Source of the DNA: DYRB01 sp963845265
GTDB taxonomy: Bacteria; Pseudomonadota; Gammaproteobacteria; Chromatiales; Chromatiaceae
DNA length: 64,000 nucleotides
NCBI GenBank assembly: GCA_963845265.1
Contig: CAWJRN010000005.1
Location: 1-64,000 of the forward strand
Direction: 5' to 3'
The notes below the pieces were generated by a model. It did not search any database and was not told where the DNA came from. It saw nothing but the letters and a program-made list of their open reading frames with translations. Of this stretch, positions 38,906 through 49,323 are shown piece by piece. The translations under genes and the position numbers were made by a program. Numbering within the stretch: the stretch's first letter is position 1; the number at the start of each line of letters is the position of its first letter.

Positions 38906-39304
38906 CTACTTCTTGCCCTTGACGGCTGCACCGGCCTTCGGGCGCTTCGCGCCGTACTTGGAACGGGCCTGCCGCCGCTTATCGACGCCGGATGCGTCCA
39001 GGGTCCCCCGGACGGTGTGGTAGCGCACACCCGGGAGGTCCTTCACACGGCCGCCGCGAATGAGCACAACCGAGTGCTCTTGGAGGTTATGGCCCTCACC
39101 GCCGATATAGGAAGCAACCTCGAAGCCATTGGTGAGGCGTACGCGGGCAACCTTACGCAGGGCGGAGTTCGGCTTCTTGGGCGTCGTGGTGTAGACGCGC
39201 GTACAGACCCCGCGCTTTTGCGGACATGCCTCAAGGGCAGGTACCGTGCTCTTCACCACCTTGCGTTGGCGCGGCTTGCGAACCAACTGATTGATCGTCG
39301 CCAT
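38906..39304 (-). CDS. rpsL: 30S ribosomal protein S12
   Basis: The 132-residue protein starts at ATG 39304 (MATINQLVRKPRQRKVVKST). The decoding loops TTTPKKPNSALRKVARVRL and GGRVKDLPGVRYHTVRG are wild type, including the lysines altered in streptomycin resistance and the Asp that is methylthiolated in E. coli. The C-terminus has an eight-residue extension (GAAVKGKK) over E. coli. It is the first gene after the rpoBC terminator. Confidence 0.97.
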   Translation of the reverse strand: MATINQLVRKPRQRKVVKSTVPALEACPQKRGVCTRVYTTTPKKPNSALRKVARVRLTNGFEVASYIGGEGHNLQEHSVVLIRGGRVKDLPGVRYHTVRGTLDASGVDKRRQARSKYGAKRPKAGAAVKGKK

Positions 39305-39666
39305 ACTAAAGAATCTCCACCGGCGCGCTTGCGCCATCCACACAATGACTGGCCACCGAGCCCAACCGGACCTAATGGGGCAAACGGTTTTCGTCGCCAA
39401 TTCGGCATTCGCCGACGGCGAGCGTGCACCTCTCACGGATGACCTGTTCGGTGCCCGGGGCGGGCGATGCCCTGCGCCCCCGGTCTGGGAAAAAAGCAGG
39501 CCGGCGAAAAGCCGGCCGACTTGAGACGGAGCAGTATAGGGTCTCGACCCTATGCCGTCAATGGATTAGATGCATAAACCGCCACCACAAAGAGGCATTG
39601 CCGAAACGGTGTGGCCAGGCGGCCCGGCCATCCCTGGCCACGCCGCAGGTCATGGACGCCCGGCAC
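39305..39666. other. rpoC-rpsL intergenic region with three hairpins
   Basis: Reading from rpoC: a 9-bp stem (39611-39641, GTGGCCAGG/CCTGGCCAC), an 8-bp stem (39536-39553, ATAGGGTC/GACCCTAT) and the terminator at 39490-39517. The remaining 185 bases before rpsL must contain the str promoter and leader; I see no strong consensus sigma-70 site there. Confidence 0.6.
39490..39517 (-). terminator. Terminator of the rplK-rpoC transcript
   Basis: On the minus strand, GGCCGGC and GCCGGCC pair around a UUUUC loop; a UGC and six Ts follow. It lies about 150 bases beyond the rpoC stop. Confidence 0.85.
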
Positions 39667-42600
39667 CTACTCTTCGGAGGTGTTCAACGCCTGCTTGAGC
39701 GCCTCTTCCACCGCCTCGGTCGCCATCTCCCTCTGGCCCTCCGCAAACATGGCCTTACGGCGCATCCGGCGCTCCTTGTGATAGGCGAGACCGGTACCCG
39801 CGGGGATGAGGCGGCCGACGATGACGTTCTCCTTCAGGCCATTGAGCCGGTCCAGAGAACCCCGCACGGAGGCCTCTGTGAGCACACGGGTCGTCTCCTG
39901 GAAGGAGGCGGCTGAGATGAACGACTCGGTGGCCAGGGATGCCTTGGTGATGCCGAGCAGGAGCGGATTCCAGGTCGCCGGATGCTTACCGTCTGCCGTA
40001 ACCCGCTCGTTTTCGGCGAGCAGATGGACGTGCTCCGTCTGCTCACCCCGCAACAAACGAGTATCGCCCGGGTCGATCACCTCGACCTTGCGCAGCATCT
40101 GGCGAACGATGACCTCAATATGCTTGTCGTTGATCTTCACACCCTGGAGTCGATAGACGTCCTGAATCTCCTTGACCAGATACTCGGCCAAGGCCGTGAC
40201 GCCCTTGAGGCGCAGGATGTCGTGGGACGCCAATTCGCCGTCCGAGATGACCTCGCCGCGCTCCACGCGCTCGCCCTCGAAGACGTTCACATGACGCCAC
40301 TTGGGGATCAACTCTTCCACCGTCTCGCCATCGTCCTTGGTAACGACCAGGCGCTGCTTACCCTTAGTGTCCTTACCGAATCCGATGGTCCCAGATGCCT
40401 CAGCGAGCAGGGCAGGTTCCTTCGGTCTGCGCGCCTCGAATAGATCGGCGACCCGGGGCAGACCGCCGGTGATGTCGCGGGTCTTACTCGACTCCTGCGG
40501 GATACGCGCCAAGACGTCGCCAACCCCAACGTTGGCCCCATCAGCGACGCCGACGATGGCCCCGGAGGGCAGGAAGTAGCGGGCCGGAAGATCCGTACCG
40601 GCAATGTTCAATTCGTTGCCTTCATCGTCGAGGAGCTTGACCATGGGGCGCAGGTCCTTACCCTGAGACGGCCTCTGCTTGGGATCGATGACCACCAGCG
40701 CCGTCAATCCGGTGACACTATCGGTCTCGCTCTGCACCGTCACGCCATCAATGAAGTCGTCGAAGCGCAAGGTCCCAGCCACCTCGGTGATAACCGGATG
40801 GGTGTGTGGATCCCAGGTGGCGACGACATCGCCACCCTTGACCATATCTCCGTCACCGGCCCTCAGGGTCGCCCCGTAGGGCACCTTGTAGCGCTCCCGC
40901 TCCATGCCCTTCTCGTCTTGGACGGTCAACTCGCCGGAACGCGACACAGCCACCAGGTTGCCGCTGCTGTGCTGTGCCGTCTTGATGTTGTGCAGGCGAA
41001 TGCTGCCGGCGGACTTGATCTCGATGCTATTCACCGCCGCTGCCCGCGACGCGGCACCTCCAATGTGGAAGGTACGCATGGTCAGCTGGGTGCCGGGCTC
41101 GCCGATGGACTGGGCGGCGATGACGCCCACCGCCTCGCCCTGGTTGACCAGGTGCCCGCGGGCCAGATCGCGCCCATAACAGGCGGCGCAAACCCCGACT
41201 CGGGCCTCGCAGGTGATGGGAGAACGGACACGGACCTGGTCGATGCCGATCTGCTCCATGCGCTTGACCCATGCCTCGTCGAGCAGGGTACCGGCAGGGC
41301 AGACGATCTCGTCACTGCCCGGATGGTAGACATTCGTCGCCGTGACGCGACCCAGAGTCCGCTCGCGCAGGGGCTCGACCACGTCGCCGCCTTCGATGAT
41401 GGGCGACATCAACAGGCCGTGCTCCGTGCCGCAGTCTTCCTCCAAGACGACCATGTCCTGGGCCACATCCACCAGTCGGCGCGTCAGGTAACCGGAGTTG
41501 GCTGTCTTGAGCGCGGTATCCGCCAGACCCTTACGGGCGCCGTGGGTTGAGATGAAGTACTGGATGACGTTCAACCCCTCCCGGAAATTTGCCGTGATGG
41601 GCGTCTCGATAATGGAGCCGTCGGGCTTGGCCATGAGGCCGCGCATCCCTGCGAGCTGGCGGATCTGGGCGGCGGAGCCACGCGCCCCGGAGTCAGCCAT
41701 CATATAAATGGAGTTGAAGGAGTCCTGCTTGTAGGTGGAACCGTCGGCGGCGGTGACGGTCTCCTTGCCCAGCTTGGCCATCATGGACTTGGCCACCTGG
41801 TCGTTGGTATGCGACCAGATATCGACCACCTTGTTGTAACGCTCGCCGTTCGTCACCAGACCCGAGGCATACTGGGCCTGAATCTCCGTGACCTCACGCT
41901 CGGCGCGCGCGAGGATAGCCCCCTTCTCCTCAGGGACCGCCATGTCCTCCAGACCGATGGAGACACCTGAGCGGGTGGCCATGCGGAAGCCCAGATACAT
42001 GATTTGGTCGGCAAAAACCACGGTATCTTTCAGACCAAGGACCCGGTAGCAGGTGTTGATCAGCCCGGAGATCTGCTTCTTGCCCATGGCCCGGTTGACC
42101 AATTCAAAGGGTAGGCCATCAGGGACGATGTCGAAGACGATCGAACGCCCCACGGTCGTGTCCTTGATGGAGATCGACTCCGTCATTGTGCCGTCTGGCG
42201 CCGCGATGACCTCGCGGATACGTACCTTGACCTTGGCATGCAGATCAGCATGACCCGTCTCGTAGGCCCGTCGGGCCTCGTCGATATCCGAGTAGACACT
42301 CCCCTCACCGCGGGCGCCGATGCGGTCACGGGTCATGTAATAGAGGCCCAGGACCACGTCCTGGGACGGAACGATGATAGGCTCACCGTTGGCCGGCGAG
42401 AGGATATTGTTCGACGCCATCATCAGGGCGCGGGTCTCAATTTGCGCCTCCAGGGACAGGGGCACATGGACCGCCATCTGGTCGCCGTCGAAGTCCGCGT
42501 TGAAGGCGGTACACACCAGGGGGTGGAGCTGGATCGCCTTACCCTCGACGAGCTGCGGCTCAAAGGCCTGGATACCCAAACGGTGCAAGGTCGGGGCGCG

Positions 42601-43872
42601 GTTGAGCATGACCGGGTGTTCGCGGATGACCTCTTCGAGGATATCCCACACCTCGGGGCTGCCACGCTCCACCATTTTCTTCGCCGCCTTGATGGTGGCT
42701 GCCAGGCCGCGAAGTTGCAGCTTGCTGAAGATAAAGGGCTTGAACAGTTCCAGCGCCATGCGCTTAGGCAGGCCGCACTGGTGCAGCTTGAGGGTCGGTC
42801 CCACCACGATGACCGAGCGCCCGGAGTAGTCGACGCGCTTGCCCAACAGATTCTGCCGGAAGCGCCCCTGCTTGCCCTTGATCATGTCCGCCAGGGACTT
42901 GAGCGGGCGCTTGTTCGTCCCAGTGATGGCGCGCCCGCGTCGCCCATTGTCGAGCAGCGCGTCCACCGCCTCCTGGAGCATGCGCTTTTCATTGCGCACG
43001 ATGATGTCCGGCGCGACCAGATCCAACAGCCGCTTGAGGCGGTTGTTGCGGTTGATCACGCGCCGGTACAGGTCGTTGAGGTCCGAGGTCGCAAAGCGAC
43101 CGCCATCCAGGGGCACTAGGGGGCGCAGCTCCGGTGGCAGGACCGGCAGGACCTTGAGGATCATCCACTCCGGGCGGTTCCCCGATTCGAGAAGCGACTC
43201 GATCAGCTTCAGGCGCTTGGAGAGCTTCTTGATCTTGGTTTCGGCGGTCGTGGTCTGGATCTCCTCGCGCATGCGCCGAACTTCGGCCTGGAGGTCCATG
43301 GTCTTCAGCAGCTCGTAGACCGCCTCGGCACCCATGCGGGCGTCGAATTCGTCGCCGTTTTCCTCCAAGGCGTCGAGATACTGCTCATCTGTGAGGAGCT
43401 GGCTGCGTTCGAGCTCCGTCATGCCCGGATCCACCACCACGAAGGATTCGAAGTAGAGGACGCGCTCGATGTCGCGCAGGGTCATGTCGAGCAAGAGCCC
43501 GATCCGCGACGGCAGGGACTTGAGGAACCAGATGTGCGCCACTGGACTGGCCAGATCGATATGACCCATGCGCTCCCGACGCACCTTCGCCAGCGTCACC
43601 TCGACGCCGCACTTCTCGCAAACCACGCCGCGGTGCTTGAGGCGCTTGTACTTGCCGCAGACGCACTCGTAATCACTGATCGGGCCGAAGATCTTGGCGC
43701 AGAAGAGCCCATCGCGCTCCGGCTTGAAGGTGCGGTAGTTAATGGTCTCCGGCTTTTTGACCTCGCCGTAGGACCAGGACCGGATCATGTCCGGGGAGGC
43801 CAACCCGATCTTGATCGAGTCGAACTCCAGGGCCTGGCCCTGCTGCTTGATGATCTTCAATAGGTCTTTCAA
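39667..43872 (-). CDS. rpoC: RNA polymerase beta-prime subunit
   Basis: The 1401-residue subunit has the N-terminal zinc site (CVCGKYKRLKHRGVVCEKCG, about residues 70-90), the catalytic NADFDGDQMAVH (about 456-467) whose three aspartates hold the active-site Mg2+, and the second zinc site ending CAACYGRDLARG (about 893). The trigger-loop region MRTFHIGGAAS is intact. Length equals the E. coli protein closely. It is 96 bases after rpoB and is followed by hairpins and a terminator. Confidence 0.98.
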   Translation of the reverse strand: MKDLLKIIKQQGQALEFDSIKIGLASPDMIRSWSYGEVKKPETINYRTFKPERDGLFCAKIFGPISDYECVCGKYKRLKHRGVVCEKCGVEVTLAKVRRERMGHIDLASPVAHIWFLKSLPSRIGLLLDMTLRDIERVLYFESFVVVDPGMTELERSQLLTDEQYLDALEENGDEFDARMGAEAVYELLKTMDLQAEVRRMREEIQTTTAETKIKKLSKRLKLIESLLESGNRPEWMILKVLPVLPPELRPLVPLDGGRFATSDLNDLYRRVINRNNRLKRLLDLVAPDIIVRNEKRMLQEAVDALLDNGRRGRAITGTNKRPLKSLADMIKGKQGRFRQNLLGKRVDYSGRSVIVVGPTLKLHQCGLPKRMALELFKPFIFSKLQLRGLAATIKAAKKMVERGSPEVWDILEEVIREHPVMLNRAPTLHRLGIQAFEPQLVEGKAIQLHPLVCTAFNADFDGDQMAVHVPLSLEAQIETRALMMASNNILSPANGEPIIVPSQDVVLGLYYMTRDRIGARGEGSVYSDIDEARRAYETGHADLHAKVKVRIREVIAAPDGTMTESISIKDTTVGRSIVFDIVPDGLPFELVNRAMGKKQISGLINTCYRVLGLKDTVVFADQIMYLGFRMATRSGVSIGLEDMAVPEEKGAILARAEREVTEIQAQYASGLVTNGERYNKVVDIWSHTNDQVAKSMMAKLGKETVTAADGSTYKQDSFNSIYMMADSGARGSAAQIRQLAGMRGLMAKPDGSIIETPITANFREGLNVIQYFISTHGARKGLADTALKTANSGYLTRRLVDVAQDMVVLEEDCGTEHGLLMSPIIEGGDVVEPLRERTLGRVTATNVYHPGSDEIVCPAGTLLDEAWVKRMEQIGIDQVRVRSPITCEARVGVCAACYGRDLARGHLVNQGEAVGVIAAQSIGEPGTQLTMRTFHIGGAASRAAAVNSIEIKSAGSIRLHNIKTAQHSSGNLVAVSRSGELTVQDEKGMERERYKVPYGATLRAGDGDMVKGGDVVATWDPHTHPVITEVAGTLRFDDFIDGVTVQSETDSVTGLTALVVIDPKQRPSQGKDLRPMVKLLDDEGNELNIAGTDLPARYFLPSGAIVGVADGANVGVGDVLARIPQESSKTRDITGGLPRVADLFEARRPKEPALLAEASGTIGFGKDTKGKQRLVVTKDDGETVEELIPKWRHVNVFEGERVERGEVISDGELASHDILRLKGVTALAEYLVKEIQDVYRLQGVKINDKHIEVIVRQMLRKVEVIDPGDTRLLRGEQTEHVHLLAENERVTADGKHPATWNPLLLGITKASLATESFISAASFQETTRVLTEASVRGSLDRLNGLKENVIVGRLIPAGTGLAYHKERRMRRKAMFAEGQREMATEAVEEALKQALNTSEE

Positions 43873-43968
43873 TTCAATATCTCCTGCGAATAGGGCCGGG
43901 GATCGCGGGGCGAATGGCCGCGGACCGAGCGGCGACGGCCAACACTAGGACCGCCGCCACCCGCGGGC

Positions 43969-46900
43969 TCAGTCCTGCTCCAGCTCGATGTTGATCCCCA
44001 GGGAACGGATCTCCTTGACCAGCACATTGAAGGACTCGGGCATGGCCGCCTCCATCCGGTGGTCGCCGTCGACGATGTTCTTGTACATCTTGGTACGACC
44101 GTTCACATCGTCGGACTTCACCGTCAACATCTCCTGCAGGGTATAGGCCGCCCCGTAGGCCTCCAGGGCCCAGACCTCCATCTCGCCGAAGCGCTGACCG
44201 CCGAACTGGGCCTTTCCGCCCAAGGGCTGCTGGGTCACCAGGCTGTAAGGGCCAGTGGAACGCGCATGCATCTTGTCATCCACCAGGTGGTTGAGCTTGA
44301 GCATGTACATGTAACCCACGGTCACGGGCCGCTCGAAGGCGTCGCCGGTGCGTCCATCATAGAGCGTGGTCTGACCGCACTCCGGCAGGTCGGCAAGCCG
44401 CAGCATGGCGCGAATCTCATCCTCGGTCGCACCGTCGAAGACCGGGGTAGCCATGGGCACACCGGCAGTAAGGTGTCGGCTGAGGGTGAGGATCTCCTCG
44501 TCCGTGAACCCGGACAGGTCCTCATTGTGGCCGCTGGTGTTGTAGACCTGGTCCAAAAAGACCCTCAGCTCTTCCACCGCCGCCTTGGCCTGGAGCATAT
44601 TGCCGATCTTGGCCCCGAGCCCCTTGGCCGCCCAGCCAAGGTGGGTCTCCAGGACCTGACCGACGTTCATACGCGATGGCACGCCGAGGGGATTGAGGAC
44701 GATGTCCACCGGATTGCCATCCGCCGAGAAGGGCATGTCTTCCACCGGGACCACCCGGGAGATGACACCCTTGTTGCCGTGCCGACCGGCCATCTTGTCA
44801 CCGGGCTGAATGCGGCGCTTGACGGCCACATAGACCTTGACCATCTTGAGCACGCCGGGGGCCAAGTCATCGCCGCTGATGATCTTGCGCCGCTTGCCCT
44901 CAAAGCGATCCCGGAACTCTTCACGCTGCTGCTTGATCTGGTTCGCGACGGTCTCGAGCTGGCTGGCAGCCTCCTCGCTGCGCATCCGAATCTCCAGCCA
45001 GCGGTCCCGCACACCCTTCTCGATCAGCTCACCCAGATAGGACTTGGTGATCTTGGTGCCCGCCTTGAGCCCATTGGGCCCGCCGTCGGCGACCTTGCCA
45101 ATGAGCATGCGCTCGACGCGCTGGAAGGTGTCGTTCTCCATGATGCGCAACTGGTCGTCCAGATCCTTGCGGACCTGCTCCAGCTCCGACTCCTCGATCT
45201 GCAGGGCACGCTTGTCCTTCTCCACCCCATCGCGGGTGAAAACCTGAACGTCGACCACGGTACCGGCCATGCCGGAAGGCAGGCGCAGGGAGGTGTCCTT
45301 CACGTCCGAGGCCTTCTCGCCGAAGATGGCCCGCAACAGCTTTTCCTCAGGGGTGAGTTGGGTCTCGCCCTTGGGGGTAACCTTGCCCACTAGGATGTCG
45401 CCGTCGCGGACCTCGGCACCAATGTAGACGATGCCGGACTCGTCGAGCTTGGCCAGGGCGGACTCGCCGACGTTGGGAATGTCTCCGGTGATCTCTTCCG
45501 GCCCCAGCTTGGTGTCGCGCGCCAGGCAGCTAAGCTCCTCGATGTGGATGCTGGTGAAGCGGTCGTCCTGCACCACGCGCTCCGAGACCAGGATGGAGTC
45601 CTCGAAGTTGTACCCATTCCAAGGTGTGAAGGCGACGCGCAGGTTCTGCCCCAAGGCGAGCTCACCCAGGTCCGTCGAGGGACCGTCCGCCAGGACGTCA
45701 CCCCGCGCAACCACGTCTCCGGGCTTGACCAGGGGCCGCTGGTTGATGCAGGTGTTCTGGTTGGACCTCGTGTACTTGGTGAGGTTATAGATATCTACAC
45801 CCGGCACGCCAGGCTCGGCCTCGTCGTCATTCACGCGCACAACGATGCGGGCGGCATCGACGGCCTCCAAGACGCCACCGCGCTTGGCCACCACGTTGAC
45901 CCCAGAGTCCTTGGCCACGACCCGCTCCATGCCGGTCCCGACCAGCGGCTTCTCTGCGCGCAGGGTGGGTACGGCCTGACGCTGCATGTTCGAGCCCATC
46001 AGGGCTCGGTTGGCGTCGTCGTGCTCCAGGAAGGGGATCAGGGATGCGGCGACTGAGACGATCTGGCGCGGAGAGACGTCCATATACTGGACCTCCTCCG
46101 GCGCCTTCAGTGCGAACTCGTTCAGGTGCCGACAAGACACCAAGGCATCGGTCAGGCGTCCGTCGTCGTCCAGGGTGGCGTTAGCCTGGGCAATGACGAA
46201 ATTACCCTCCTCGATGGCAGAGAGGTAGTCGATCTCGCTCGCGACCTTCCCATCCACCACTCGCCGGTAGGGGGTTTCCAGAAATCCGAAGCGATTGGTA
46301 CGTGCATAGACCGCAAGCGAGTTGATCAGGCCGATGTTCGGGCCTTCAGGCGTCTCGATAGGGCAGACCCGGCCATAGTGGGTGGGGTGCACGTCACGCA
46401 CCTCGAAGCCGGCCCGCTCGCGCGCCAGACCACCGGGACCCAGGGCCGAGACACGCCGCTTGTGGGTGACCTCGGACAGGGGGTTGTTCTGGTCCATGAA
46501 CTGGGAGAGCTGGCTAGAGCCAAAGAACTCTTTAATCGCCGCCGACACCGGCTTGGCATTAATCAGTTCCTGCGGCATCAGCCCCTCGGACTCTGCCAGT
46601 GACAGGCGCTCCTTGACCGCTCGCTCCACACGCACCAGCCCGACGCGGAACTGGTTCTCCGCCATTTCGCCAACACAGCGGATACGACGATTGCCCAAAT
46701 GGTCGATGTCATCCACGGTGCCACGACCATTGCGCAGCTCTACCAAAACCTTGAGGGCATCCATGATGTCCGAGGTTTCACCCTGCTCGGCGGCAAGACG
46801 CTTGGAGAACTCGTCCGAGCGACCGCCAAAATAGGCACCGTCATACAGCACACCGGGGCCAACCTCGGCCTCACGGGACAGGCGCCGGTTGAACTTCATA

Positions 46901-48123
46901 CGACCGACGGTAGACAGGTCGTAGCGGTCCGGCGCGAAGAACAGATTGTGGAATAGGTTCTGAGCGGCCTCCTTGGTCGGGGGCTCACCGGGGCGCATCA
47001 TGCGATAGATCTCCACCTGGGCCTCGAGGTCACTGGTGGTAGGGTCGATGCGCAGGGTCTCGGAGATGTACGGGCCTTGGTCCAGGTCGTTGACGAACAG
47101 GGTCTCGATACGCTCGACACCCTTCGCCGCCAGCAGCGGGACCAACTCCTCGGTGATCACATCATTGGCCTCGGCGAGCAACTCTCCGGTCTCCTTGTCG
47201 ACCTGAGCCTGAGCGAGGACCCGACCGACGACGAATTCCGGGGGCACCACCAGCCGCTCTACACCTGCCTTTTGGAGCTCGCGGATATGGCGCGCCGTCA
47301 CCCGCCGTCCGGCCTCGACCACAACGGTATCGCCGATCATGACGTCGAAACCGACGGTCTCCCCGCGCAGCCGTTCGGGCACCAAGTCGAACTCGATCCC
47401 GTCCACACTGAAACGGAAGGTGTCGGTATCGTAAAAACGCGCGAGGATCTGCTCCACGCCATAGCCCAGGGCACGCAGCAGGACGGTGGCCGGCAACTTC
47501 CGGCGCCGGTCAATGCGTACGAAGACGTTGTCCTTTGGATCAAACTCGAAGTCCAGCCAAGATCCGCGGTAGGGGATCACTCGAGCGGAGAAGAGGAGCT
47601 TGCCCGACGAATGGGTCTTTCCCTTGTCGTGATCGAAAAACACGCCCGGGGAACGGTGTAACTGCGACACGATGACGCGCTCGGTCCCGTTGACGATGAA
47701 GGTCCCAGTGTCCGTCATGAGCGGGAGTTCGCCCATGTAGACCTCTTGTTCCTTGACGTCTTTGACGACCTTGGTCCCCGCTGGGGCCTCCTTGTCGTAG
47801 ATCACCAGCCGCAGCAACACCCTGAGGGGCGCGGCATAGGTCGCACCACGCAGGTGGCACTCGCGAACGTCGAAGGGGGGCTCACCGAGACGATAGCTGA
47901 CGTACTCCAGGACGGCATACCCGGAGTAGCTCTCGATGGGAAACACGGTTTTGAAGGCAGCATGCAGCCCGATGTCGCCGCGCCGCGAGGCCGGCGCATT
48001 CAACTGCAAGAACTCGCGATAGGACTCGATTTGCGTCGCGAGCAGGAAGGGGACATCCAAGATACTCGGCCGCTTGCCGAAATCCTTGCGGATGCGCTTT
48101 TTCTCGGTGAACGAATAGACCAT
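43969..48123 (-). CDS. rpoB: RNA polymerase beta subunit
   Basis: The 1384-residue subunit has the rifampicin-pocket segment SSQLSQFMDQNNPLSEVTHK and RRVSALGPGGLARERAG, with the Asp, His and Ser that mutate in resistance all wild type. It keeps the active-site flanking AFTPWNGYNFEDSILVSERV and the C-terminal FGGQRFGEMEVWALEAYGAA clamp anchor. It is about 40 residues longer than the E. coli subunit. A 247-base gap after rplL holds a hairpin. Confidence 0.98.
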   Translation of the reverse strand: MVYSFTEKKRIRKDFGKRPSILDVPFLLATQIESYREFLQLNAPASRRGDIGLHAAFKTVFPIESYSGYAVLEYVSYRLGEPPFDVRECHLRGATYAAPLRVLLRLVIYDKEAPAGTKVVKDVKEQEVYMGELPLMTDTGTFIVNGTERVIVSQLHRSPGVFFDHDKGKTHSSGKLLFSARVIPYRGSWLDFEFDPKDNVFVRIDRRRKLPATVLLRALGYGVEQILARFYDTDTFRFSVDGIEFDLVPERLRGETVGFDVMIGDTVVVEAGRRVTARHIRELQKAGVERLVVPPEFVVGRVLAQAQVDKETGELLAEANDVITEELVPLLAAKGVERIETLFVNDLDQGPYISETLRIDPTTSDLEAQVEIYRMMRPGEPPTKEAAQNLFHNLFFAPDRYDLSTVGRMKFNRRLSREAEVGPGVLYDGAYFGGRSDEFSKRLAAEQGETSDIMDALKVLVELRNGRGTVDDIDHLGNRRIRCVGEMAENQFRVGLVRVERAVKERLSLAESEGLMPQELINAKPVSAAIKEFFGSSQLSQFMDQNNPLSEVTHKRRVSALGPGGLARERAGFEVRDVHPTHYGRVCPIETPEGPNIGLINSLAVYARTNRFGFLETPYRRVVDGKVASEIDYLSAIEEGNFVIAQANATLDDDGRLTDALVSCRHLNEFALKAPEEVQYMDVSPRQIVSVAASLIPFLEHDDANRALMGSNMQRQAVPTLRAEKPLVGTGMERVVAKDSGVNVVAKRGGVLEAVDAARIVVRVNDDEAEPGVPGVDIYNLTKYTRSNQNTCINQRPLVKPGDVVARGDVLADGPSTDLGELALGQNLRVAFTPWNGYNFEDSILVSERVVQDDRFTSIHIEELSCLARDTKLGPEEITGDIPNVGESALAKLDESGIVYIGAEVRDGDILVGKVTPKGETQLTPEEKLLRAIFGEKASDVKDTSLRLPSGMAGTVVDVQVFTRDGVEKDKRALQIEESELEQVRKDLDDQLRIMENDTFQRVERMLIGKVADGGPNGLKAGTKITKSYLGELIEKGVRDRWLEIRMRSEEAASQLETVANQIKQQREEFRDRFEGKRRKIISGDDLAPGVLKMVKVYVAVKRRIQPGDKMAGRHGNKGVISRVVPVEDMPFSADGNPVDIVLNPLGVPSRMNVGQVLETHLGWAAKGLGAKIGNMLQAKAAVEELRVFLDQVYNTSGHNEDLSGFTDEEILTLSRHLTAGVPMATPVFDGATEDEIRAMLRLADLPECGQTTLYDGRTGDAFERPVTVGYMYMLKLNHLVDDKMHARSTGPYSLVTQQPLGGKAQFGGQRFGEMEVWALEAYGAAYTLQEMLTVKSDDVNGRTKMYKNIVDGDHRMEAAMPESFNVLVKEIRSLGINIELEQD

Positions 48124-48312
48124 ACTGCCTTCCCTCGAAGTGCTTGGAGGAATCCTTCAATTTGGTGCAGCCGGCGCCAAGGTCCAGGCTCCGGGCAAGG
48201 GCGCCCCCGCTAGTGGGCAGATCAGCAGCGCGCTGGCTTAGCGCCAGACCCAACCGACCGACGCCATCCGGGAACGCACGGCAACCCGCCCCGCACAAAC
48301 GGGAAAAGGCCG

Positions 48313-48329
48313 GCGGCTCCTCGCCGCCA
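48313..48329 (-). promoter_or_regulatory. Hairpin in the rplL-rpoB gap, possible attenuator
   Basis: GGCGGC and GCCGCC pair around TCCTC, 41 bases after the rplL stop, with no T run beyond it. E. coli has an attenuator and RNase III site in this gap that reduce rpoBC relative to rplL; the placement fits but function is inferred. Confidence 0.4.
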
Positions 48330-48370
48330 GCCCGAACGCGTTGCGAAGCGAAAGGCGACGCAATGCGTCG

Positions 48371-48748
48371 TTACTTCACTTCGACCGTGCCGCCCGCCTC
48401 TTCCAACTGCTTCTTGGCGTCTTCGGCGTCGGCCTTAGAAATGGCCTCCTTCAGGACGGTGGGCACACCCTCGACGGCGTCCTTCGCCTCCTTCAGGCCC
48501 AAGCCGGTCAAGGCCCGAACGACCTTGATCACGGCAACCTTGTTGGCACCGAAGCCGGTCAGGACCACATCGAACTCGGTCTGCTCTTCCACGGGCGCGG
48601 CATCGGCAGCGGCGGCTGCAGGACCTGCGACCATGGCGGCGGCGGCGGTCACACCGAACTTCTCCTCCATGGCACTGATCAGGTCTACAACCTCGAGCAC
48701 GGTCATGTTGCCGATTGCGTCGAGGATATCTTCTTTGGAAACGGCCAT
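48371..48748 (-). CDS. rplL: 50S ribosomal protein L7/L12
   Basis: The 125-residue stalk protein has the N-terminal dimerisation domain (ILDAIGNMTVLEVVDLISAM), an Ala-rich hinge and the C-terminal factor-binding domain (KVAVIKVVRALTGLGLKEAK). Four or more copies bind L10 and recruit translation GTPases. It follows rplJ by 47 bases. Confidence 0.98.
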   Translation of the reverse strand: MAVSKEDILDAIGNMTVLEVVDLISAMEEKFGVTAAAAMVAGPAAAAADAAPVEEQTEFDVVLTGFGANKVAVIKVVRALTGLGLKEAKDAVEGVPTVLKEAISKADAEDAKKQLEEAGGTVEVK

Positions 48749-48795
48749 TGGTTTCTCCTAATGAAACTCAGTCTGTCAGGTTGTCGGCCTGCCGC

Positions 48796-49323
48796 TTACG
48801 CCGCCTCTTTGGCGTCACGAATCGCGGCAATGGTACGTACCAACTTACTCGGGACCTCATTGAGGGTCGAAGCAAGCTTCTGCACCGGGGCCTTCATCAG
48901 GGCCATCAGCTGACTGATCGCCTCGTCATAGGTCGGCATCTTCGCCACTGCGCCGAGTTGCGACGGATCCAGCAGTTGACCCCCTACGGAGATCAACTTG
49001 ACCTGGAACTTGTCGTGCGTCTTCGCAAAGGCCTCTGCGACGCGCGCTGCAGAACCCGGGTCTTCCTGTCCGAATGCGAGGATCAGAGGCCCAGTGAGGG
49101 CATCCTGCATACAGGCAAAACTCGTGTCCGCGAACGCCCGCCGTGCCAGGGTGTTCTTGACCACGCGAACATAGACACCAGCCTTACGCGCCTCGACGCG
49201 TAGGGCGGTCATGTCCGCAACGGACAAGCCCCGGTACTCGGCCCCAATGGCCGAATGGGCAGTCTTTGCGACTTCCGCGACCTCGGCGACGATGGCTTCT
49301 TTCTGCGCAAAATTGAGCGCCAT
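48796..49323 (-). CDS. rplJ: 50S ribosomal protein L10
   Basis: The 175-residue stalk base starts at ATG 49323 (MALNFAQKEAIVAEVAEVAK) with AGGT a few bases upstream. It has EYRGLSVADMTALRVEARKA and the C-terminal helix that binds L7/L12 dimers (PSKLVRTIAAIRDAKEAA). The L10-L12 complex represses its own leader in E. coli; the 366-base leader here is long enough for that. Confidence 0.97.
   Translation of the reverse strand: MALNFAQKEAIVAEVAEVAKTAHSAIGAEYRGLSVADMTALRVEARKAGVYVRVVKNTLARRAFADTSFACMQDALTGPLILAFGQEDPGSAARVAEAFAKTHDKFQVKLISVGGQLLDPSQLGAVAKMPTYDEAISQLMALMKAPVQKLASTLNEVPSKLVRTIAAIRDAKEAA

Noticed and set aside
44059..45393. 444-residue plus-strand open frame inside rpoB
   Set aside because: Antisense shadow of a GC-rich conserved gene, with no ribosome site or domain.
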